Of a DNA stretch of 14,773 nucleotides, positions 1 through 6,771 are shown in pieces. The notes beneath the pieces were generated by a model, which was given only the letters and a program-made list of their open reading frames with translations, did not search any database and was not told the DNA's origin. The position numbers and the translations under genes were made by a program. Source of the DNA: an uncultured Bacteroidales bacterium (GTDB lineage Bacteria > Bacteroidota > Bacteroidia > Bacteroidales > UBA932); assembly GCA_946415795.1 (NCBI GenBank), contig CAMKTW010000019.1:1-14773 (forward strand), written 5' to 3'. The stretch's first letter is position 1; every line of letters starts with the position of its first letter.

Positions 1-2
1 CC

Positions 3-566
3 ACCGCATTCGCACAGTCTTTTGGTGCAGGTTATGTTCAGTCCACCCAGAAGTTCAACAAAACTGCCAGCACCGCTAACGGCTTCTACGCCGGTTTTGG
101 ATACACTGCAGAGATTTTGCCCTTCCTCAGCCTGAACCCGGGTATCTACTATGAGTTCTTAACTGCTAAAGACGGCTTTAGTTTCGGCTCATTAGCATCT
201 GTAAGTGGCAAGACAACAGAGCACTACGTTAATGTCCCTCTCCAGTTGAGCCTCTCTCTTCCTCTTGCACCCACATTCAAGATGTTCTTGTATGGCGGCC
301 CCACTGCAAACATTGGCATCGCTTCAACCACAAAGGTCACCGGCAAAGTACTTGGCTTTGAAGGTGAAGAAAGCAAAGTAAATAACTACGAAAAAGGTGA
401 ATACAACCGTTTTGACATTATGCTTGGCGGTGGCATAGGTGCAGAAGTTGCCAAGAGAGTCCGTCTCACAGTAGGTTATGACTTTGGTATGCTTAACCGC
501 ATCAAAGAAGGTGACGACGTTCTTAAGCGTAACCGCCTCACCGCAGGTGCAGCATTTATCTTCTAA
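3..566 (+). CDS. Outer-membrane beta-barrel protein, 5' end outside window
   Basis: The frame is open from the window edge, so the start lies upstream; about 187 residues are visible. The first residues read T-A-F-A-Q, which looks like the end of a Sec signal peptide (AFA|Q), so little more than the signal is missing. The rest has alternating aromatic and small residues with glycine-rich turns (FYAGFGYTAEI, FLYGGPTANIG, DIMLGGGIGAEV, RLTVGYDFGML) and ends in a hydrophobic strand finishing in Phe (AGAAFIF). That pattern is typical of eight-stranded outer-membrane barrels of the OMP_b-brl/porin type in Bacteroidota. Substrate and role cannot be told. A TTG at 117 could be read as a start but would remove the first strands, so the longer open frame is preferred. 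A terminator follows at 599. Confidence 0.75.
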   Translation, partial: TAFAQSFGAGYVQSTQKFNKTASTANGFYAGFGYTAEILPFLSLNPGIYYEFLTAKDGFSFGSLASVSGKTTEHYVNVPLQLSLSLPLAPTFKMFLYGGPTANIGIASTTKVTGKVLGFEGEESKVNNYEKGEYNRFDIMLGGGIGAEVAKRVRLTVGYDFGMLNRIKEGDDVLKRNRLTAGAAFIF

Positions 567-598
567 TAAAGTCGTCTAATTACACTCTTATAAAACAG

Positions 599-633
599 AG
601 AGGGTGACTATTATGGTCACTCTCTTTTTCTTT
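599..633 (+). terminator. Rho-independent terminator of the beta-barrel gene
   Basis: A 10-bp stem with one G-T wobble (AGAGGGTGAC at 599-608, GTCACTCTCT at 616-625) encloses a 7-nt loop and runs into a T-rich tract (625-633). It lies 33 nt after the stop codon at 566. Confidence 0.85.
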
Positions 634-704
634 GGTCGGAAGCGGACAATCCACCCAACTAGAGCACGACAAGTGGCCTCAGAGCACTATCAGGGGCACC
701 CTCG

Positions 705-740
705 CGTGCTTTAGAGGAGGATATCGTCGCTTAAAGCACG
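705..740. repeat. Perfect 9-bp inverted repeat (hairpin)
   Basis: CGTGCTTTA at 705-713 is the exact reverse complement of TAAAGCACG at 732-740, with an 18-nt loop. It lies just beyond the 3' end of the transposase remnant. It could belong to the end region of the lost insertion sequence or be an incidental stem. No T-tract follows on either strand, so it is not a classical terminator. Confidence 0.5.
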
Positions 741-750
741 TCACCCCGTC

Positions 751-1008
751 TCAGAATGCATTCAGTGGGGTATCCACGTGCTTCAGTTTGGCGGGTTTGC
801 TGATGTTGTGTGCAATGGCCAGCGTGGCAAACTCGGCTTTGACCAAGCGATTGACCACAATACTGGAAGCGGCGTAAACCACCGTCATACTTATTCTGGC
901 AGAAGACGGCCTTGGGTTCCACAGGCCGGCAAATGCTCGGACAGAAATAGCCGATGATTGCGTAGATAAAAAACGACTATCACACTCAAACCGCTTCGAC
1001 ATTTTCAA
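751..1008 (-). pseudogene. Degraded IS1182-type transposase, C-terminal remnant
   Basis: Read leftward, one frame gives C-R-P-V-E-P-K-A-V-F-C-Q-N-K-Y-D-G-G then L-R-R-F-Q-Y-C-G (about 935-855). A second frame continues with L-V-K-A-E-F-A-T-L-A-I-A-H-N-I-S-K and P-A-K-L-K before TGA at 751-753. Joined, these match the C-terminal signature of IS1182-family DDE transposases: a P-x-E-AVFGQxKYxxGxRRF block carrying the last catalytic Glu, then a KVxxEFxLxALAHNLxKLAK block. The break between frames lies near 845-865, so the gene is dead. The rest of the roughly 450-550 residue protein is absent or too decayed to read. The family call is from recalled motif patterns, not a search. Confidence 0.6.
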
Positions 1009-1020
1009 GCAACGGACATT

Positions 1021-1309
1021 TTGCCGGCTATATAACGTAGCTGACTGAATGCTTCTGGCAATATCTCACCCCACTTTGTGAGGTTTAGATATAAGGCAGT
1101 ATCGCCATCAGGCGATAGCGCAAGCCGGCAGGGTTGAATTGTGCAATAGCAAGGCTGGAGCGGTGGGGTTTGGGGCAGCGCCCCAGTATCATAAATGATC
1201 TGGGGGCGCGGGATTCAGCTTATGCTGACAGAGTGCAGCGTAGCGGTGCTCTGGAAGCATCCCGCGATTGCCAGAAGCATTGCAGTCGCGAAGCATATGC
1301 CGGCAGAAT
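1021..1309. repeat. Long imperfect inverted repeat, arms about 42 bp
   Basis: GACTGAATGCTTCTGGCAAT at 1043-1062 is the reverse complement of 1267-1287 (ATTGCCAGAAGCATTGCAGTC) except for one inserted G. Similarity continues outward: the TGCCGGC around 1022-1028 mirrors GCCGGCA at 1299-1305. The arms are therefore about 1021-1062 and 1267-1309, separated by about 205 bp. This is too long and specific to be a terminator. It suggests two inverted copies of a dispersed repeat, or the ends of a small element. Confidence 0.6.
1100..1200. other. Cluster of small perfect hairpins
   Basis: Three perfect stems occur in 100 bp: TATCGCC/GGCGATA (1100-1106, 1111-1117, 4-nt loop); TGGGGC/GCCCCA (1171-1176, 1180-1185, 3-nt loop); and ATCAT/ATGAT (1189-1193, 1196-1200). 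A fourth partial stem, CAGAG...CTCTG, follows around 1229-1253. They sit inside the inverted repeat. A structured RNA, an origin-of-transfer-like site or decayed repeat DNA are all possible; the sequence does not decide. Confidence 0.4.
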
Positions 1310-1391
1310 AAAAGCCGAACATATAGAGGACATGGGGGTATGGCATCCAGGCTAAGGCTTCTGCCGACACTATTGATTAGTAGTAACTGAC

Positions 1392-1429
1392 AAAAAAAAG
1401 ACCGGTCCAATGTGGGCCGGTCCTTTTTT
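1392..1429. terminator. Bidirectional terminator, serves the leftward lipoprotein gene
   Basis: An 8-bp stem (GACCGGTC at 1400-1407, GGCCGGTC at 1415-1422, one T-G pair) is flanked by eight A at 1392-1399 and six T at 1424-1429, so it can stop transcription both ways. Read leftward it begins 19 nt after the stop codon at 1448, which makes it the terminator of the 920-residue lipoprotein gene. Read rightward it would block transcription coming from the gene-poor island. Confidence 0.85.
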
Positions 1430-1447
1430 ATATGAGATTTCTAAGAT

Positions 1448-4210
1448 TTATTTCTCAGTAGGGAGGCAAGTGATGTCACCTGTAACTACCAACTTGCAGA
1501 GCTTGTTGGTGAAAGGCTCGTTGCCGGAGAGAACGTAGTAGGTTACGCGGTACTTAGCCAGGAACGGCTCCTGCAGAGCTGCGCCGTGGTTGTCCCACTT
1601 AATCACGCCAGCCTCATTTACGGTCAGACGAGCGTCATCGAGGTGTTCCTTACCATCAGCGGTGAGGAGCTCAATGCTGTCAACGTCGAAGGTCAAGCCA
1701 CCGTATACTGCCTGAGCAGCTGCAAGCTCGTCGGAGACAGTCTTAGCGTTGTAAACAACTGCAGGATTAGTCTCCTTGGTCTCGCTGATGATGATACCAT
1801 CGGTACCGTCAACGGTGAGGATGCCATAGTATGCAGGATTCATCTCAGTAGGAAGTTCAATTGCAGGAGCTGCAGCCTTGAACGGCATAGCGAACTTCAC
1901 ATTGTAATCCTTGGTGCATACATTGCCATTGTCAAGAGTCATAGACTGACGAACAGTGTAAGTCTTGTCAGCAGTGAGGTAATCGGTAAGCTCTATAGAA
2001 GCCTCATACATATCGTTACCACTGTTGATAACAGCACCAGTCTGATTGCCAGGCAGTGAGAAGGAGATTGCACTGTGGTTGCCAGGTGCAGTCCAACCAG
2101 CAAACTCACCTTTGAAGTGCTCCTTAAGCTCGGAGTACATCTGGTAACGTTTGTGCCAGCCGTTCATTCTACCCTTAACCTGAACAGTATTCTCATCAAC
2201 CTTGTAGTAATCGCTGAGTTCTACCCAACCGTGGTTAGGATGGTTAACTTTGTAAGAGCCCTCGATAACGATAGTAGAATACTCGTGCTTATCGTAAGGG
2301 GTAATCGTGAAGAAGACAGAACCAGAAGCGTTCTCATTGATAGTGTCAAATACGGTGATTGTGAACAGAGAGGTAGCATGCTCGTCGTCAGAGCCGGTCT
2401 CGAAGTTTGCAACTGCAACGACAGACGCATCTGCGGGCTGATAAACAATCTCTACGTTTTCAACATCGTACTGGATCTTGAACTGCTCGTAAGAGAGTTT
2501 CACACCTTCTGCATTGAGGACGTTCTTATTGAACTGATCCCAAGTGTACTCGCATACCAGGGAACCATTACCGTGCTCACCAAATACAGTGCTGTTGATA
2601 TCCTCATAGTTGATCTCACCAGAGAAGCCTTCAGGATAAATAGTAGGCTTGATCTCGTCATAGACAATCTTAACCTTGATGTAATCCTCAGCGAGAATCA
2701 GACCCTCGTACTTAACCTGAACCTTGAGGACGGGAGTACGACCGATAGCGGAAACACCAAACTCGTCCTTAACGTTCAAGATACCAGTCTGCTCGTTGAA
2801 GTTGACGAACTTCTGCTGGTTAGTCTTCTCAGCAGTAGTAGAGATATAGTTCTCAAGTAACTTAACAGTGTAAGAAACACCATCGGCATATACGTCAGGG
2901 AGGTCAGTCCACTTCCCAACCCAACGAAGGCCCTTGGTCTGGAGATAATCAAAGATATTGATTTCCTTGTTGTAAACCAACTCTATATTGGCAGGGTACT
3001 TATCCTCTTCATCGGGATTACCAACAATAGCCTTAACATCAGCATCGCTGTCGGTCCACTTATTGGTAACTCCGCTGCAAGGATAGAACTCTTCACCTGA
3101 AAGCTTGTTGTAAACTTTGAACTCAGTCATGTCGTAAGCCTCGACCATAGCGAAGTCAGAAACAATCTCTTCTGCGCTGTTGTCACCAGCAACGACAGCC
3201 TTGAGAGCCACGAGGTTCATCTTGTCAATCGGGGTATCGTCATTGCGCTGAGCGTATCCGGCACCCTTATAAGATTTAACCTTAATCTTAGCGAAGAGCT
3301 CACCAGCATTAGGAGCGATACCCAGAACATCGTTCTTAGCTACGATGCTGCCTACAAATTCATTGTTACCATCACCAGTAGCCTTGGTAACCATAGCCTG
3401 ACGGTCAACGAAGCTGAACTCAGCACCCTTGAGGTTAGCGTTAACAGGATTTACGCGGAAGCTGATAACAGGCTTGTTAGAAACATATTTAACAGCGAGA
3501 CCAGCTGCAGGATCGTAACCTTTGAGCATGTACATAGGAACAACGCCAAAGCCTTCATCGTAGAAACCTACGCCGACATCGTTCTTCTCGTAAGGGTTGG
3601 TAGCTACGTAATCGAGGCTCTTGAGAGCAGCGAGGAGGTTGATGACAACGGGAGCGTCTGCACCTTCAACGTTGTAGAAAGTGAGGGCTTCGGAGGTCCA
3701 AACAGCATACATCAGGCCAGCCTCAGCGAAGGTCTCGGTGTTACCGGTCTTCTCACCATTCTTGTACTCAACGAACATACCGTCCTCGATCTTCCAAGAG
3801 ATGGAGTCGCCTTTGTCGCCCTTGTCGCCTTTGTCACCCTGAGCAGCTTTGCCGGTGTCTTCACCGTCAATAAACCAGTTGCCATTTTCACCAATGGTGA
3901 GCACCGGAGACTTACCGTCTTCACCGTCTTTACCGTCCTTACCATTAGTACCGTTAGTGCCATTCTTAATAGTAAATGACCCACCGTTACCGCTAAGAGT
4001 AACTACTACGCCTTCATCGGTAGATTGCACGTTGGTGATAACATTACCATCGTCAACTGTCTTCTGAAGAGTTGCTACATTGCTAGTAAGATCGGATACC
4101 TTCTGATTCAAGTTATCCAGATCCTGGCTGTAGTCCTGGCAGGACACAGCACTTGCGAGGCCGACTACGAGAGCCATGCCAGCAATGAAGAATTTGAGTT
4201 TCTTGTTCAT
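1448..4210 (-). CDS. Large surface lipoprotein with collagen-like Gly-X-Y segments (DUF4988/PL29 N-terminal type)
   Basis: 920 residues. Residues 1-24 form a lipoprotein signal (K-K-L-K, hydrophobic core, lipobox A-V-S-C with Cys24). Residues 28-53 are a heptad-like coiled coil. Next is a short beta segment (VITNVQSTDEGVVVTLSG) and two collagen-like Gly-X-Y stretches, 84-99 (GTNGTNGKDGKDGEDG) and 125-135 (GDKGDKGDKGD), bracketing a GENGNWFIDGEDTGK motif. This order matches the DUF4988/PL29-lyase N-terminal module of Bacteroidales surface lipoproteins. The remaining roughly 780 residues are acidic, beta-rich and probably several Ig-like domains; I recognise no catalytic motif, so no lyase activity is claimed. 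The ATG at 4210 gives the complete signal peptide. It lies 67 nt after the ompA-like gene, with no convincing promoter between, so co-transcription is likely. It probably sits on the outer membrane, perhaps exposed. Confidence 0.8.
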   Translation of the reverse strand: MNKKLKFFIAGMALVVGLASAVSCQDYSQDLDNLNQKVSDLTSNVATLQKTVDDGNVITNVQSTDEGVVVTLSGNGGSFTIKNGTNGTNGKDGKDGEDGKSPVLTIGENGNWFIDGEDTGKAAQGDKGDKGDKGDSISWKIEDGMFVEYKNGEKTGNTETFAEAGLMYAVWTSEALTFYNVEGADAPVVINLLAALKSLDYVATNPYEKNDVGVGFYDEGFGVVPMYMLKGYDPAAGLAVKYVSNKPVISFRVNPVNANLKGAEFSFVDRQAMVTKATGDGNNEFVGSIVAKNDVLGIAPNAGELFAKIKVKSYKGAGYAQRNDDTPIDKMNLVALKAVVAGDNSAEEIVSDFAMVEAYDMTEFKVYNKLSGEEFYPCSGVTNKWTDSDADVKAIVGNPDEEDKYPANIELVYNKEINIFDYLQTKGLRWVGKWTDLPDVYADGVSYTVKLLENYISTTAEKTNQQKFVNFNEQTGILNVKDEFGVSAIGRTPVLKVQVKYEGLILAEDYIKVKIVYDEIKPTIYPEGFSGEINYEDINSTVFGEHGNGSLVCEYTWDQFNKNVLNAEGVKLSYEQFKIQYDVENVEIVYQPADASVVAVANFETGSDDEHATSLFTITVFDTINENASGSVFFTITPYDKHEYSTIVIEGSYKVNHPNHGWVELSDYYKVDENTVQVKGRMNGWHKRYQMYSELKEHFKGEFAGWTAPGNHSAISFSLPGNQTGAVINSGNDMYEASIELTDYLTADKTYTVRQSMTLDNGNVCTKDYNVKFAMPFKAAAPAIELPTEMNPAYYGILTVDGTDGIIISETKETNPAVVYNAKTVSDELAAAQAVYGGLTFDVDSIELLTADGKEHLDDARLTVNEAGVIKWDNHGAALQEPFLAKYRVTYYVLSGNEPFTNKLCKLVVTGDITCLPTEK

Positions 4211-4277
4211 AATTGATTTGAAAATTAAAGGAATTTAAATTGTATTATTGATTATATTGTTCTTCTGTTGAAGATAA

Positions 4278-5441
4278 TTATTTTGTCACGAGGGAAATTG
4301 TAACCCTGTTCTTGTCGTTTTCTGCGAAAGGCTGAACTGTGTCACCCTTGAAGTCTGTGGTGATGCGGCTTTCGCTGATGCCTGCGTTTACCAGGAAATC
4401 CTTAACTACGGCTGCACGGTTCTCGCTGAGCCACATATTGTGTTTGTGCCTGCCAGTCTGAACATCTGCATAACCGGTAAGAGAGATGTTTACGTTAGGG
4501 TTCTCTTTAAGCCACTCTACATAGTCGTTGAGCTTTTTAGCCTCTGCGGGGAGAATCACAAAGGAATCCCTCTCGAAGAAGGTGCAGATCTGCTGCATCG
4601 CAGCATCGCGGGCAGCCTTCTCAGCAGCAGCTTTCTCTGCGGCAGCCTTCTCAGCGGCAGCCTTCTCTGCAGCAGCCTTCTCTGCGGCAGCCTTCTCTGC
4701 AGCAAGACGGGCAGCCTCACGCTCAGCAGCGCTGTTATCTACAACGACGGGAGCCGGGGTGCGGGTGTATGCCTTACCCAGATTGATCTTCAAACCAGCC
4801 AGACAGTTGAACTGGAAGTCAGGATTGTTGGCCTTCTTGGAATTGAAATGGTCGTTGAGCACGTTGGCGTTAGCCTCAATCATAATAGCCAGGGCATCGG
4901 TCAAACGGATGTTGGCGCCGATACCACCGCGGCCCACCGGAGTGATAAGGTTCTTAGCCCACAGGTAAGCGAAGTACTCGCTGGGATTGACCGACTTCAC
5001 ATTGTTCGCACCGTTGTCAAAACCATAGGCAGCACCGCCACCGACAAACAGGTACGGGCTGAAACCACGGTCGTGCCTGTAGCCTCCGAAGAGGTTGGCC
5101 AAATCAAAAGTGAGGTCCAAAGAACCCTGGGCAAACTTGAACGCATAGTTCTCGATGCCCTGGGCACTGAGTGCGGTACCTTTACCCTGCCAGCCGGTAC
5201 CACCAAGGCGCAAGCCAAAGGTCGGAGTAATCTGCCAACCAAGGTTGAGTGCCGCAGCCGGAGAGAACATCTGGAGATAGTTTCCCTCAGCAATAGTGTA
5301 GCCGGCGCCACCCATCAGCTGAAGATCCACGTGGGATTTAAACTCAACTTCACTGTCGGTCTTGCTTACTTTCTGTGCATTAGCAACGCCGCTAGAAAGC
5401 ACCAAGGCCACTATCAACATACATAAACTCTTGTTTTTCAT
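4278..5441 (-). CDS. OmpA-family outer-membrane protein with Ala/Lys/Glu repeat linker
   Basis: 387 residues. The signal peptide is 1-22 (cleavage A-N-A|Q). Residues about 30-220 are a barrel-like domain with glycine and aromatic strands (LMGGAGYTIAEGNYL, YLFVGGGAAYGF, GRGGIGANIRLTDALAI). Residues about 245-278 are an alanine-rich helical linker of six AAEKA repeats. Residues about 282-387 are an OmpA C-terminal peptidoglycan-binding domain: the TGYADVQTG motif has the diaminopimelate-contacting Asp at 326, LSENRA has the conserved Arg at 342, and NRVTISL closes the fold. The role is to tether the outer membrane to peptidoglycan. It is first in a leftward unit, with a promoter at 5501-5531; the collagen-like lipoprotein follows after 67 nt, which contain a small TCTTC/GAAGA hairpin (4261-4274) without a T-tract. 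The exact barrel strand count is uncertain. Confidence 0.9.
   Translation of the reverse strand: MKNKSLCMLIVALVLSSGVANAQKVSKTDSEVEFKSHVDLQLMGGAGYTIAEGNYLQMFSPAAALNLGWQITPTFGLRLGGTGWQGKGTALSAQGIENYAFKFAQGSLDLTFDLANLFGGYRHDRGFSPYLFVGGGAAYGFDNGANNVKSVNPSEYFAYLWAKNLITPVGRGGIGANIRLTDALAIMIEANANVLNDHFNSKKANNPDFQFNCLAGLKINLGKAYTRTPAPVVVDNSAAEREAARLAAEKAAAEKAAAEKAAAEKAAAEKAAAEKAARDAAMQQICTFFERDSFVILPAEAKKLNDYVEWLKENPNVNISLTGYADVQTGRHKHNMWLSENRAAVVKDFLVNAGISESRITTDFKGDTVQPFAENDKNRVTISLVTK
4612..4701 (-). repeat. Six tandem 15-bp repeats coding AAEKA units
   Basis: On the plus strand the unit is GCAGCCTTCTCTGCG with minor third-base changes, repeated six times without gaps (90 bp). It codes the helical linker between barrel and OmpA domain. 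Because the unit is 15 bp, gain or loss of copies keeps the frame and changes only linker length. Confidence 0.95.
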
Positions 5442-5500
5442 AGTCTTTTTTTAATATGATAATTTTCGTTTTTTGCCTTTAAGGTCATTATACTTAACCG

Positions 5501-5531
5501 CAAATATGGTAATTATTTTTGAAATAACAAG
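5501..5531 (-). promoter_or_regulatory. Probable Bacteroidota promoter of the ompA-like gene
   Basis: Read leftward, CTTG (-33, 5531-5528) is followed by 19 nt and CATATTTG (-7, 5508-5501), one mismatch each from TTTG and TAnnTTTG. It would give a 5' leader of roughly 50-55 nt before the ATG at 5441. Confidence 0.5.
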
Positions 5532-5567
5532 CATCTTCAATAAAATGTTTACTCTCATCCCCTTCAA

Positions 5568-5593
5568 AATAGGTTAATTACGGTACACCTATT
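5568..5593 (-). terminator. Weak possible terminator after the membrane-protein gene
   Basis: An inverted repeat AATAGGT/ACCTATT (5568-5574, 5587-5593) lies 8-33 nt past the stop at 5601 and is followed leftward by a run of only four T. It overlaps a 12-nt perfect palindrome CTATTATAATAG (5589-5600). The stem is AT-rich and the loop 12 nt, so termination would be weak; a binding site is an alternative. Confidence 0.3.
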
Positions 5594-5600
5594 ATAATAG

Positions 5601-6665
5601 TCATTTATTTTCGAGCATCCTTTCTGCACCTGAGATATATTCTCCCAGGGCATCTGCCATCAGCAGGATATTGGTGGCGACGCTTCGCACCCTCTCGTTG
5701 CCAAAGTTCTCCTTCAGAGAGTACCAGGAGGCATCTGTCCCTTCAATTGAGTCGCAGAAGGAGATGCCGGGGAATCGGGCCGCCAGATTGGTGCGGAAAG
5801 CCTCTGTGCAGTTATGGCAGAGGGTTTCGACCTCCCCCTCAAGCGCAGCCTCTGTCTCTTTTGCCCGGTTGCTGGCGTACACCTTCACAAAGTCAGTGTA
5901 AAGTTCAGACTGATTGACAGATACATTCTCTCCGTCGTCGTTTATCAGCCAGCAGAGGTTTACGTCGCCGTCGTCGCGCTTTATGGCCAGGTCGTTCAAC
6001 TTGGTGAATTTCACACCGTATAGAGTCAGGGCACCCCCCTCGCCCACCGCGTATTTTATCTTTGTCATATCTATGCCGATAGAGGCCTTCACATAGTATT
6101 TGCCTATGTATAGCACCTTCTTTGCACCGGGATGGAGACGGTCGTTAACCCAGGTTGCGATGCGGTCTATCATCAACTTGCGGTCCGGCAGTTTGTAGGC
6201 AGGATCGCCCAGAAAACGCTCCAGCGGCTCCTCCTTGACTACATAGCCCGTCTTGTCGTAGGTCATCGTCTCCACCTTGAATGTAAGCTGCAGATCGGCA
6301 GGGGCGCCGACGGTCTGGCTCCAAGTATCTATGCGGCTCTCCAGCTCGCGGTTGCGCGCACGCAGCGCAGTCAGCTGGTCCTGCAACTGCTTCTCTTCGC
6401 GCTCCCGCTGCAGAAGTTCGTGCGCTTTCTTGCCGAACTCATTCTGGATCAGGTTATTGATTGGCCGGATTGCAAATAGCATCAGCACCACGGTGACGGC
6501 GTTTGAGACGACCACCGCAAGGGGCGACATTATGCGGGGGAAGAACATAAAGGCCGCCACGTTAAGGATAATAAACACCAGACAGAGGGCGGTGAGCAGA
6601 TAGCTTGTCACGACCTTCTTCTTGTCCAGCGACTTTATAACCGCCTGTTTTATAAAAAGTCCCAT
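5601..6665 (-). CDS. Unrecognised membrane protein: two helices, coiled coil, cytoplasmic or periplasmic domain
   Basis: 354 residues. A basic N-terminus (KSLDKKK, 11-17) precedes two hydrophobic helices (about 19-42 and 47-66) joined by a short P-R-I-M-S-P turn, so both long ends are on the same side. Residues about 75-115 are a charged coiled coil (HELLQREREEKQLQDQL...). Residues about 120-345 are globular, with a beta-rich part (VLYIGKYYVKASIGIDMTKIKYA) and a Glu-rich helical tail. The VKASIGID stretch faintly resembles DUF4230-type proteins, which also have an N-terminal helix before such a domain, but I cannot confirm this. No catalytic motif is visible. The gene is transcribed alone, divergent from the lipoprotein operon, with a TAAATTTG -7 box just upstream of its ATG. 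Bacterial scaffolding or stress-sensing roles would be guesses. Confidence 0.75.
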   Translation of the reverse strand: MGLFIKQAVIKSLDKKKVVTSYLLTALCLVFIILNVAAFMFFPRIMSPLAVVVSNAVTVVLMLFAIRPINNLIQNEFGKKAHELLQREREEKQLQDQLTALRARNRELESRIDTWSQTVGAPADLQLTFKVETMTYDKTGYVVKEEPLERFLGDPAYKLPDRKLMIDRIATWVNDRLHPGAKKVLYIGKYYVKASIGIDMTKIKYAVGEGGALTLYGVKFTKLNDLAIKRDDGDVNLCWLINDDGENVSVNQSELYTDFVKVYASNRAKETEAALEGEVETLCHNCTEAFRTNLAARFPGISFCDSIEGTDASWYSLKENFGNERVRSVATNILLMADALGEYISGAERMLENK

Positions 6666-6676
6666 AATAACACATT

Positions 6677-6740
6677 GCTATATGCAAATTTACCTAATTT
6701 ATGCGAATAAAAAAAGGGTTGTAAAACAAATGCATATAGC
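6677..6740. promoter_or_regulatory. 10-bp inverted repeat in a divergent promoter region
   Basis: GCTATATGCA (6677-6686) and TGCATATAGC (6731-6740) are perfect reverse complements 44 nt apart. The left arm overlaps the -7 box of the leftward gene; the right arm touches the -7 box of the rightward operon. This is a plausible pair of half-sites for one regulator acting on both promoters; chance cannot be excluded in AT-rich DNA. Confidence 0.4.
6685..6692 (-). promoter_or_regulatory. -7 box of the leftward membrane-protein gene
   Basis: Read leftward, TAAATTTG fits TAnnTTTG exactly, 19 nt before the ATG at 6665. No TTTG or TTG is found at the usual 19-21 nt upstream (only a T-rich run), so the promoter is incomplete. 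Confidence 0.4.
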
Positions 6741-6749
6741 CTATCTTTG
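6719..6749 (+). promoter_or_regulatory. Bacteroidota promoter of the lipoprotein operon
   Basis: TTG (6719-6721), 20 nt, TATCTTTG (6742-6749): an exact -7 match with correct spacing. Transcription would start near 6755, just ahead of the ATG at 6772, which excludes the upstream ATG candidates in the same frame. Confidence 0.75.
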
Positions 6750-6771
6750 TGTATCGTATTATTATTGTCCA

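Larger units (their letters stand above)
634..1399. other. Gene-poor island with decayed mobile-element sequence
   Basis: About 770 bp between two terminators hold no intact gene. The short open frames here (about 60-85 codons) have no recognisable start context and no full domain. What can be supported is a frameshifted transposase tail (751 to about 940, minus strand), a hairpin at 705-740, a long imperfect inverted repeat (1021-1062 against 1267-1309) and clustered small hairpins at 1100-1200. The stretch with TTTGGGGCAGCGCCCCA (1169-1185) reminds me of sequence next to mobilisation genes in Bacteroidales elements, but that is recollection, not proof. Confidence 0.6.

Noticed and set aside
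632..877. Short plus-strand frames at 632-877 and 1134-1355, and the minus-strand frame at 1189-1410
   Set aside because: They cross hairpins, repeats and the transposase remnant, with no domain, signal or promoter; decayed DNA is the simpler reading.
2075..2860. 261-codon open frame on the plus strand inside the lipoprotein gene
   Set aside because: It lies fully antisense to a gene with clear signal peptide and domains; composition reflects the opposite strand and it has no recognisable motif.
4612..4701. Tandem repeat as a CRISPR array
   Set aside because: Units are contiguous 15-mers without spacers and code a regular AAEKA helix in frame.
4440..5426. 328-codon plus-strand frame over the OmpA-like gene
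   Set aside because: Antisense shadow of a confidently identified OmpA protein; its repetitive S-L-L-C/G stretch is just the AAEKA repeat read backwards.
6622..6771. Upstream extension of the 891-residue lipoprotein to 6622
   Set aside because: It would start upstream of the exact promoter (6719-6749) and bury the lipoprotein signal 50 residues inside the protein.
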